DNA from: Flaccisagitta enflata
Taxonomy: Eukaryota > Chaetognatha > Sagittoidea > Aphragmophora
DNA length: 64,000 nt
NCBI GenBank assembly: GCA_965153355.1
Contig: OZ231127.1
Coordinates: forward strand, 95,480,001-95,544,000
Direction of reading: 5' to 3'
Under the pieces are notes generated by a model. That model searched no databases, was not told the DNA's origin, and saw only the letters and a program-made list of their open reading frames with translations. How positions within the stretch are numbered: the stretch's first letter is position 1; every line of letters starts with the position of its first letter. Positions 1 through 9,040 of the stretch are shown here, piece after piece. The translations under genes were made by a program, and so were the position numbers.

Positions 1-37
1 CGAACTTTTTCTCCTCCCCTCACCGAAACTCTCATTA

Positions 38-1273
38 CAGGGTGTACCAACTCAGTTGTAACATAAAGAATCGATGTATCTCAGCTTCTAGAGAAGATAA
101 TCCTATTCTGAAAAAAGTTCCAAAGAGCTCTTAAAAAACAATTTTTACTCATGCCAAGGAAATAGATTAATCCTGTAAAAATTGTACACATTCACAACCT
201 AAAGTAAAGCAGCTTTTTCTCATAATACAAAATTGACTGCTTTTGCCCATGGATACTGTTTCTTTAAAAGGCTCTTATTCCTGAACGAATTGAGCTACAG
301 ACCTCAGATCGGTCTCAAATCAAAGATTTTTAGCTATAGTCTTTGGACCCAATAACAAACATCCTCAAAATCGTGACGTTTTTGCATTTGTTTCCTTCAA
401 AACCATGTTTTGAAAAAAACCCTCAATTTTCATAAGCATGATTTTGGCAAAAATCACAGTATTTTATAGAAAAAAATGTGAATTTTTCTGTGAATTCTCT
501 TTAATTACATAAAATATGTTTGTTTTTAGTCCAACTTGACATGTTTTGTCAAATATTTTAGAAAAAAGAGTCTAACAAAGAGAAATTGATATCAGAAATC
601 AATAGAAAATAGAAAAATTATAGCAAAAAGGCATATACTTCCAAGCCTTTTTTCTACTACTGTTTATACCTTCCCATAAGTTTTCTCCTATCAACAGTCA
701 GTCCCAATTCCGCATTCATCCATATGCCCATATCTCATCATGTTACGAGATAAAGCAACTTTGGTTATTTGGGCATATTTCGATGTATCTAAATATGACT
801 TTCGTCTTTCCCTTTTTGCTATGCCACTCAAAATGGAGTAGCAAAGCAATTTCCAAGATCTGATCTTATTTACTTTGTTTTTTTGTGCCCAATACTTGAA
901 TAATCAGCTGAGGTTACAAATTTGGAAGGATTAACAAAATACAAGGATATGATTGAATGGTACATGTTTCACAAAATTTTTGGAGACCATTAACGTTACA
1001 AACTGCTATGGAATTCATTCAGAATTTACCAAAGCCACAATCGAGTAAATCTAACTTTTGTAAGTCACATTTGGATATACCGAAATATGCCCAGATGGAG
1101 AAAGTTTTGGTTTTCTGAAATATGTTGAGATACGAGCATATGGATGAATAAGGAACTGGGACTGACTGTGAAGCAAAAATCGTTTTTCAAAAGCTCTTTA
1201 GAACTATTATATATATCATCTTTTTTAGAAGCAGAGATACATCTTTATGTTACAACTGAGTTGGTACACCCTG
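38..1273. mobile_element. Fold-back DNA transposon, TA target duplication
   Basis: The ends are perfect inverted copies of about 31 bp, beginning CAGGGTGTACCAACTC, and are flanked by TA on both sides (36-37 and 1274-1275). The inversion continues inward imperfectly: the stretch near 700-760 (CATCCATATGCCCATATCTC) reappears inverted near 1120-1150. The whole element therefore folds into a long hairpin. The TA duplication and CAG start suggest a non-autonomous Tc1/mariner-type element. No transposase ORF is visible; the short ORF at 1144-1404 is chance. Confidence 0.8.
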
Positions 1274-1514
1274 TATGTTTATTTCTCATTCTTTCTACTC
1301 TTCTTCCTCCTCCTCTCCTTTGTCTTTCACGCATTCAAATTTTCATAATTTCTTCTTCCTCTTTATTTTTCACCCAGTCACACAAAATTGATTACATAAA
1401 TTGAAAAAAAACAACACACAAGAATATTATAAACTAAATATCAATACTCAATACAATTGCTCATGCCTGATGATATATATAAGTGGATGATATATACAAG
1501 TGGATGATATATAT

Positions 1515-1760
1515 AAGTGGAAGCGGAAGCTTTCAACGCGTCCGCTTCCGCCTCCACTCTATCTGCTTCCGCTTCCGCTTCCGCTTCCATAGAATTTTTA
1601 ATTTCCGCTTTCGCCTCTGCTTCCACCAAAATTCTGAAAAATGCTTCTGCTTCCACTTCACTAAACTTTTACAAACCGCTTCCGCTTTTGCTTCTGCTTC
1701 CAGTAAGAAAGTGCTGCTTCCACCCACTTCCGCTTCCGCTTCCGCTTCCGCTTCCAGATC
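1515..1760. repeat. Hexamer repeat (GCTTCC)n, degenerate
   Basis: About 245 bp of imperfect GCTTCC/GCTTCT hexamers. The same hexamer forms the core of the small hAT MITEs at 15775-15910 and 53075-53210, so this tract may be a relic of such an element. ORFs through it on both strands are simple-sequence artefacts. Confidence 0.85.
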
Positions 1761-1764
1761 ACTA

Positions 1765-2245
1765 GTTTCAGGACCCTGATGGTACATATCTAATAAAAAT
1801 GAAATCTGTTTTGGGGCTCTTTATAAGATAAAAAAAAAAATAGTACTGTTTTGTTACATTTTTCACCATAACTCTTTGTGATTGGGTTTTTCACTAGTTT
1901 TGTGTGCAGATCTGATAGTGGTTTCCAGTATGTTTGATATGTCACACTATATGCTTTTGCAAAAGAAACAAAAAGTTAATTTTGCCGATTAAACATTGTT
2001 TAATATAGTAATATAACCCAAAAATAATTTTTTATTTCTTTTACAAAAGTATATAGTGTGACATAACAACATAACCGGAAACCATTATTTGAGTTCAAAT
2101 CTGCACTCAAATTCATTGAAAAAACTAATTACAAAGAGTTATGGTAAAAAATATAGAAGAATAGTACATAATTTCTTAAAAGCGCCCCTAAAAAGATTTC
2201 ATTTTTCTCAGATATGTGTTCTATGCATCATCAGGGCCATGAAAC
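1765..2245. mobile_element. Palindromic MITE (fold-back), about 480 bp
   Basis: The left arm beginning GTTTCAGGACCCTGATG pairs with the right arm ending CATCAGGGCCATGAAAC, and pairing continues inward through the TTTTGGGGCTCTTTATAAG-like sequence to the centre. Near the centre each arm carries a TATAGTGTGACAT-like motif. The element at 32640-32935 shares this motif and architecture. Confidence 0.7.
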
Positions 2246-2576
2246 CACTTAAGTTTGTGCTGATCATTTTGGGTCAACAAGTGTCATGTTCTGGGAGGCT
2301 GTGTGTGGGTACGATTTAATCATTCAAAAATGACGAAAAAAAGAAATCACAATGCTTAGACTTTTTTGGGTTTTTTTCTGTAATATAAACATAAGGAAGC
2401 CACTGTAAAAACTACAAGGATGAAAAAGAATTCAAACTGATGCCCATTAGGTTGGTTGGAAATTGGGTTAAATCCATGTATTGATATACTTGGGTCATTT
2501 GCAAAAGAAAATAAGGATTTCTCACAATTTGGGTTTGGAAATCAGTCAAAAAACCTCGTCACCAACAACATAAGCT

Positions 2577-3280
2577 TACTATCCTGTTTTCAAAAGCGAC
2601 TGTAACCAGCAAAACCTTTGCTGTGTCTAAAGTATTTACATTTAGAAATCCAGATCGATTTTATCTAAAAGCACATAGGCTACCATTTGTTCATGAAAAA
2701 TTTCCATGAAGGGGCTCCAGCGGTTTGGCTTCCACACAATTTTGAGTGAAAATTTGGTGACCCCCATGAAAGGCCCCTGTTGAAATTGATAAATAAACTT
2801 CCATGACTTTAAAACAGTGTTGTTTCAATATACATCAAATGGAAATAGCCAGACTGATCTTGACATATAGATATTAATCAATACTTATGTATCTCTAAGG
2901 AAAAAAAATCCCAATCTGTGATATTTGTCTGGCATATTTAGTTTTTCCTCAGCTTTTTTTGAGGTTTGATAAGTTTTTTTATCCCATCAATTGGCAAAAA
3001 AGCCTAAACCTCTTTAAAAATTGTGAGAAATCAAAACGGATGCAACAAAGGTGTCAATTAGCACCCAGTTATGACTAATTGGTCATTATATCTCTATGTC
3101 GACAGAATCAACTGGACTTTTTTGATGCAAACCTGTTAAAGAATGTTATTTTCAGGCAAAACTTAAACAAATTTCAACAAATTTCAAAATTAAGTGAAAG
3201 CCTAACTGCTAAAGCCACTACTACAAAATTTTGTATGAACAAATGGTAGGTTACAGTTGATTTTGAAAACAGGGTAAGAG
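2577..3280. repeat. Long imperfect inverted repeat
   Basis: The arm at 2577-2608 (TATCCTGTTTTCAAAAGC...GTAACC) is inverted at 3249-3280, with a second pairing of the ACCATTTGTTCAT segment (2683 and 3233). The interior is AT-rich without coding capacity. It is probably another decayed fold-back element. I could not define clean ends or a target duplication. Confidence 0.5.
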
Positions 3281-3310
3281 GATTATTTCAATGCCACGGG
3301 AGGTCTATAG

Positions 3311-3625
3311 CAGGGTGGGGGAAATGAAGTCTTAGGTCTCAGAAACCTATGTAATTCTACGAGCTACCCCCATTTATTATAATCAAAAGATTTACCAAGT
3401 TTTTTTGACCTTCTGACACCCCCACTCCCCTATTTTACAATGGCAAAAAGGTTGACAAAAATTGGCTCTCATTGAATCCTATGATGATTGAAGAGGGGTG
3501 GCGGCCCTATCAGGAACTTGTCAGAAGATCATGAAACTTGGTAAATCGTTTTATTATGATAAATGGGGGTAGTCTGTAGAATTACCTAGGTTCCTGAGAC
3601 CTAAGACTTTGTTACCCCCACCCTG
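3311..3625. mobile_element. hAT-type palindromic MITE with 8-bp TSD
   Basis: The element begins CAGGGTGGGGG and ends CCCCCACCCTG. It is flanked by perfect 8-bp direct repeats GTCTATAG at 3303-3310 and 3626-3633. The two halves are near-perfect inverted copies for about 100 bp each, with a central spacer. An 8-bp duplication and CAG-type ends are typical of hAT elements. It has no ORF. Confidence 0.88.
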
Positions 3626-3633
3626 GTCTATAG

Positions 3634-4356
3634 TCTTGCCGACATAGTTAAATCTTCAAAGTCAGACCTCTTCTTATGGAAACACCTGCGGTGCATCCAT
3701 GCAATAAACTAGAGTAACATCCCTGATTAGGTGAATTGGGAACCTATGCTATAAATTGTTAAACATTACCCCCAGCACTACAAGATTTGAAAAAAAGAGA
3801 GCGAATATACCATATTTTGGCACTATGAAGCAGCACTATGAGAAGTATTTTTCACTGGTATAATGTTGGGAAGGTGATAAGTTAGATTTGGAGAGTCAGA
3901 CTGTTTATGATTTTCCCCAAATTATTTCTACTTTGACCGGTTTATGATGACTAGTTTAAGATGACATATATTTACAGCTGTTTGTCAAGGTCTATATCAA
4001 ATTTGCTTGTCTTTAACGGCTGGATTTTTTAGAAAATAAGGCAAAGGAACAGATAGGGGCTTTCCTAGAAACTGAGAAAATCATGCATCAAAGAAGTAAG
4101 AGATAATGGACAAGCGGGATTATCTCTAGTCAGAAAATGGCAATAAAAATATTTGAATGAGCTTTTGACATAGTTTTTTTGTTATTTTGGCTAAACTTGG
4201 ATGGTATTTACCACAGATTTTGCAAATTTTCTTAAGTCCAATGTTTCTTATTTGGATAATTGTGTGAGTTTTATATAGGATGAATTGTTGCACACATCAC
4301 ATAATTCAAATTTGTTTCCCATCCTATTTTTGAGAGTCTTCACATTTTGACAGAAG
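3634..4356. other. Unassigned AT-rich DNA
   Basis: No convincing exon, RNA or repeat was seen here. It precedes the first exon of the plus-strand gene at 4357 and may hold its upstream region. No promoter motif is recognisable by eye. Confidence 0.5.
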
Positions 4357-4862
4357 ATGGACTCAATGGGGTCTGCCCCCGCCAATATCACTGCTGCCAA
4401 TGTGATCACTGCTAATGTCACCACTGCCAATATAACTGCCATTTATTACAATTTCCATTTGACTGAGAAGTTTGATCACCACCTAGAATCTCAGTGGTTC
4501 TCTCCTCATGTGAAGGACATAGAGGACAAACTTTCTACAAAGCATCTCAAAGCGGCTTTCATGCAAAGCCTGGGATCATCATTTGGTAATGACAGCGACC
4601 AACTTGAGCACACCAACAACAACACCAACCATGAAAAAGACGACAAAACCTCCAGCAGTGGCCTGGCCTTTCCTGAAATTGGATACAGAAATCAACCAAT
4701 CAAACTACGGGAGGGAGGCACAGTGGTTAGACGTGGTTTATATTCCAATATGCTTTATGGCTTTGCAAATCTCCCAATGCAGTTTCTCGCTTTTGTCGAT
4801 TATCTGGAGGATTTGTCATGGTTCGTCCACTTTCAGCAAGAGCTCAAACATCTGCCCAAACA
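4357..4862 (+). CDS. Unknown protein, exon 1 of small plus-strand gene
   Basis: The reading frame opens at ATG 4357 and runs 168 codons to a strong donor, AAACA|GTGAGT, at 4862/4863 (phase 2). The N-terminus is a degenerate repeat of the type ANVTTANIT with several N-glycosylation sequons. Next comes a mixed helical-looking segment (EKFDHHLESQWFSPHVKDIE), a hydrophilic Asn-rich linker, and an aromatic region ending near LEDLSWFVHFQQ. I do not recognise the family. TTTTGACAG just before the ATG could also be a splice acceptor, so the true start may lie further upstream. Amino-acid composition and the clean donor argue for real coding sequence, but only moderately. Confidence 0.5.
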
Positions 4863-4905
4863 GTGAGTGCTCTATATATAGCTATAGTTTTAGCTGTACT
4901 GTCAG

Positions 4906-6916
4906 CTGGGCCGGATTAACCATGGGGCAGATGGGGCAGTGCCCCAGGGCCCCGTGCCCCTGGGGGCCCCGCGCTTTTGAGGAAAAAGAGAAAGGAAAGA
5001 AAAGAAAGAAAAGAAAAGAAAAAGGAAAAAAAAAAGGAAAAAAAAAAGGAAAAAAAAAAGACTAAAGAAAAAATATAAAGAAAGAATGAGAAAGAAAACA
5101 TAAAGGAACAGAAAGAGAAAAAAAAAAGTCAAGGTGTTAGATGGTCAGCTAAACCTGATGCCTGTACCTGTGCATGGGCGAGAGAATGTGAAAGGGGCAG
5201 CAGTCTCAAAGGGACCAATCATGCTAAGGCTCTAGAGAATTATGGAGAATCTAATAGTCTGAGGGGTTGCAATTGCAAAGCAAAGAATCAGGCCTACATG
5301 ATATTTGGGCCATAAGGCACATTGACAGCCTTAAGGCTAGGATTGAGGTTTTGTGTCTGAGATTTGGGACCTGAAGAGAGGATTTAGTCTCAAAATTAAG
5401 AGATTTAAGCCTTGAGCATATAATTTGGGCCTTGAGTCTAAGACTTGGACCTTGAAGCTGGGATTTGGGCTTCAAGTCTAAGATTTAGACATCAACGCTG
5501 AGAATTTAACTACACGGTTAGAACTTGGGCCTTATGGCTTGGATTTGACCTTAAAGCTAGGACTTCAGCCTTGAGGCTTCAATTTGTGCTTAAAAATTGG
5601 GGATTTGAGCTTTGAGGCTGGAATTTGAAACTTTGGGGGATATAGGAGAACTAGTCATCCAAGGATCGCACATGGTCAGCGGTACCCGATGCCCTGCTTG
5701 GAGTGATCAACATCTGTCGCATAATTATCGTCACAACATGAAAAGAGGAAAAACTGTCCAAAATTTTGTCCAAAAGTCTTGTAGGACACAGGGTGAATTT
5801 TGAGATGTCCTGAGGCAGATTTGAAGTCGGGATGGCAGAATTTAATCCGAAAGAGCAGATTTGAGGCTTGAGGGGCAGGCTTGAGGCCTAAAGGACAAAT
5901 TTGCGGCCTGAAGAGTTGATTTGAGGCCTGGAGGGCAGATTTGAGGTCTGGAGGGCTGATTAGAGGTCTGGAGGGCTGATTAGAGGTCTTGAGGGCAGAT
6001 ATGAGGTCTTGAGGGCTAAATTGAGGTCTGAACAGGTCGCCCAAGGGCAATACGTGGTCAGCGATACCCGTTGCCCTGCTTTGCATGGTTGTAAATCGGA
6101 ATGAGAGGCAGGGCAGCGGCCCCGAAGGGGACAAAGTCCTGTAGAACACAGGGGACTTTCGTTCGTTCGTCTGTCCCAGGTCCTCTCAGGCCTGAAATCT
6201 GTCCTCTTAGGCCTAAAATCTGCCCTCCCAGGCCTGAAATCTTCCCTCTCAGGCCTTGCATCTGAGAGGGCAGATTTCAGGCCTTAGAGGGCAGATTTCA
6301 GGCCTAAGAGGACAGGTTTCAGGCCTGAAAGGGCAAATTTCAGGCCTAAGAGGGCAGATTCAAGGCCTGAGAGAGCAAATTTCAGGCCTGAGAGGACAGA
6401 TTTTAGGCCTGAGAGGGCAGATTTCAGGCCTGAGAGGGCCGGGGGGGGGGACGAACGGAAGGACGAACGAACGAACGAAAGTCCCCTGTGTTCTACAGGA
6501 CTTTGTCCCCTTCGGGGCCGCTGCCCAAAAGGCTAATTTGAGGGCTCAGAGGGCCAAAATCAGGCCTGAGACTGCAGACTTGAGGCTCTGATGGCCAAGG
6601 GGGGGGACGGATGGACGAACGGACGAATGGACGGAAGGACGGATGGAAAGACAGATGTCTTAAAATTCCCCCGTGTCCTACAGGACATCGGCTCTTTCGG
6701 GCCGCTGCCCAAAAAGAAAATAGGGAGAAGAAGGAGGAATATCCCCATGTGTAAAAGCACAGGTTTTCATATTTGCATTTTTGAATCAGCAGCATCTAGA
6801 TGATAGAATTTTTAGTCTACCCATTGGTTTTTCCGTAATGAATTAGGAGATAAGAAAATGGAGGGCCTCACTCATTGGAGTGCCCCAGGGCCCCGCGCAG
6901 GGTTAATCCGGCCCAG
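4906..6916. mobile_element. hAT-like element inserted in a short intron
   Basis: The left end CTGGGCCGGATTAACC matches the inverted right end at 6901-6916. Just inside both ends is the GTGCCCCAGGGCCCCG segment. Flanks ACTGTCAG (4898-4905) and ACTTTCAG (6917-6924) look like an 8-bp target duplication with one mismatch. The interior holds purine-rich sequence and three blocks of minisatellite (5250-5650, 5830-6060, 6180-6600). No transposase is visible, so it is non-autonomous. The insertion lies between exon 1 and the next coding segment of the plus-strand gene. Confidence 0.7.
5250..6620. repeat. Degenerate minisatellites inside the 2 kb element
   Basis: The first block has units of the form GGGCCTTGAGGCTAGGATTTG, about 28-30 bp and decayed. 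The second has units near AGGCCTGAGAGGGCAGATTTC, about 21 bp, and switches orientation around 6250, giving an inverted pair of arrays. The same unit family recurs at 8700-9040 and, inverted, at 30930-31070. The ORFs here are repeat artefacts. Confidence 0.75.
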
Positions 6917-6924
6917 ACTTTCAG

Positions 6925-7009
6925 AAAAAGTTTTTTAGATGATAATTCTATTATCATTGGGGCTTGGCTAAGTCAAACGCTCTGCAGTCTGCAATATCAG
7001 TCTTCATGA
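6925..7009 (+). CDS. Putative second coding segment of the plus-strand gene
   Basis: After the acceptor ACTTTCAG (ending 6924) the frame continues exactly from exon 1 (phase 2, completing a Gln codon). It encodes KSFLDDNSIIIGAWLSQTLC and a few more residues before the in-frame stop TGA at 7007. Either the protein ends here, or a further short intron ends at TTTTGTCAG (7029). The 3' boundary is therefore uncertain. Confidence 0.4.
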
Positions 7010-7029
7010 TAAATGGGAGCTTTTGTCAG

Positions 7030-7106
7030 GTACCCGAACCCTGGATATTTTTCCCCCAAAGAAATTTCTATGGAAAAATATATCTCTGGTTTAGTCGCTG
7101 TCTACG
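7030..7106 (+). CDS. Putative third coding segment
   Basis: It is bounded by the acceptor GCTTTTGTCAG (ending 7029) and the donor TACG|GTAGGT at 7106/7107 (phase 1). It encodes YPNPGYFSPKEISMEKYISG and a few more residues. If left unspliced, the same frame stays open to 7777 (ATG 7013), giving an alternative 254-residue ORF. I prefer the spliced model because the phases match the next segment. Confidence 0.35.
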
Positions 7107-7191
7107 GTAGGTCTAGCATTTCTTTTATGCCAGAAAAGCAGGCAAACAAACCAAATAAAAGCAGCTATTTGCGCTATGCTCTTTGTTCCAG

Positions 7192-7454
7192 ATTCCGGTC
7201 AAAAACTATCTATTATCAATCAGGATGGTGCCAATTCTGCGCCTTTATATTACCACCAGAGGGTGGTGGACCAACAAATCACAGATCGAATGTCTTTGGC
7301 GATGAACCGGCGAATCACAACACAGATATCAGAACAAATGTCACAGGAAGTGGTTCAGCCAATCATGACCCAGTTCTCACGCCAGATTTTGCAACAAATG
7401 TCACCGGAAATATTAGTTCCAAAAAGTTCACCACTGACGCTTCAAAAGTCTTGA
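7192..7454 (+). CDS. Putative terminal exon of the plus-strand gene
   Basis: The acceptor CTTTGTTCCAG ends at 7191, and phase 1 completes an Asp codon with the previous segment. The frame runs 87 codons to TGA at 7452. It encodes a Gln/Met/Ser-rich helix-like stretch with a repeating pattern (QQITDRMSLAMNRRITTQIS, then EQMSQ and QQMSPEIL). The same DNA is open in another frame as part of the 7013-7777 ORF, which has two NVTG sequons, so the coding frame needs transcript evidence. No family is recognised. Confidence 0.35.
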
Positions 7455-7777
7455 TTGTGTTTGATTTTCAAAGATATTATTATCTTAGCGGTCCATTGCT
7501 CTCCTGTAAGTGGTCCCGTAATGAAGTTGGTGAATACATTGGTATCAACCCATTTCATTTTACGGAGGCTACCTTTTTTGGTGATATGTTGGGTCAAATG
7601 CAACTCAATCTCCGTCTGCCCAATTCCGGAGTTGATGATGACGATAGTCAAACCCTTGAAATTATCGAAAAAGCGATAAAATCTCTGCTTGATTTGGTGC
7701 TGAACAATGCACTGGGTGATACAGTGGATGACACACTGTATGATGCACGTGATGATGCACTGGGTGATATACAGTGA

Positions 7778-8699
7778 TTTAGCTAGTGTAGCTGGTTTGG
7801 TTGGTTGAGATGATTTGGGTAGTTTTGGAGAGCTACAATCTATCTTGTCACTGTGAGTCTTCACTCAGCACATGGAGAGGGTATCTCTTATGTATGGTGA
7901 TTGGGTGCACTCTGATGGTGCAGTTAATGAAATAGTTTTCAATTTTTCACTCTATCGCTCTACTTGGTATTATGTCTTTTAGCCGTGTTGCTTTGATCCC
8001 TTTTTATAAATTCATTTTACATGAGTCAATGACCTGTATTGGACTTGTGCCTTATTTCAATGCACTGTAATAATCCAATTATCTATAAAGCCTCGCGTAA
8101 TTGTCTCTCTGTTGTTTAATAAAAAAAACATGATTATCTCTCCTTGGATAAATGCGCCAACTATGAAAATTATAGTCACAACTTGTATTACTGATTATTC
8201 ATATACACTTTTAAATTCATACACTTGTCAACCTATATTCCTGTTCTGCACAATGGAAATTAGTTTGTTAATTCCTGAATCATCATTGGAAAAACCTATG
8301 ATAAGAAACCTTTGATGAAAGTTAAGGTCCGCATACTCTAGAATCAACTTTTTTGTTTATAGCGATTGTCATGTTCTGAAAAAGCAGTATTATTGATTTG
8401 TTGACATGTTCCTCCACTTTTTGATCCGTTTTTGCAATTCTCACATTTTTGAAAAGCTTGCACAAATTTGAATTCAAAATCTAAATAATTCAAGAATGGA
8501 TAAACGGCTACTCAAGTCGCGTGCTGGTGGGCAGGGGCAGTGATAAAAACAAGTCATCCAAGGATCACCCAGCTTGAAGTGATTAGAAGATGAGATTAAG
8601 TCAGAGCTAGGCAGCAGCCCTGAAGGACCAATGCCCAGTGGAACAAAAGGCCAAGGGTGAATTTCCGTATGTCCCTGACAAAAGTGGGCGGTCTGGGAG
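7778..8699. other. Gene-free AT-rich stretch
   Basis: I see no exon or structured repeat here apart from short microsatellite-like runs. It separates the plus-strand gene from the minisatellite at 8700 and the LINE-like unit. Confidence 0.5.
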
Positions 8700-9040
8700 G
8701 GCCTGATCATCCTCAGAGGTATTTTTTCAGGCTAGACTGGGCTTTAGGCCTAAAAGAGCAGATCTCAGGCCTGGGAGGGGTGATTTAGAGCCTATGAGGA
8801 CTGATTGAAGACCATTGAGGGCTGATTTTAGCCAGATGTTACAGCTGACTTTGGGCCTGTGAGGGCTGTCTAGGAGCAGTAAGGGCTGATTTTATTTAGA
8901 TTCCATGCAAGCGGGGACTGATTTTAGGGGTGGGAAGGGTGATTTCAGGTCTTGGAGGGCTTTCTTCGGGCCTGAGGGGGGCTAATTTTAGGCCTGAGAG
9001 GAATAAATTCAGGCCTTAGAGGACTGATTTTTGTCCTTGA
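8700..9040. repeat. Minisatellite, AGGCCTGAGAGGGCTGATTT family
   Basis: Degenerate units of roughly 21-32 bp, the same family as in the 4906-6916 element and at 30930-31070. The array runs directly into the start of the LINE-like ORF1. Confidence 0.7.
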
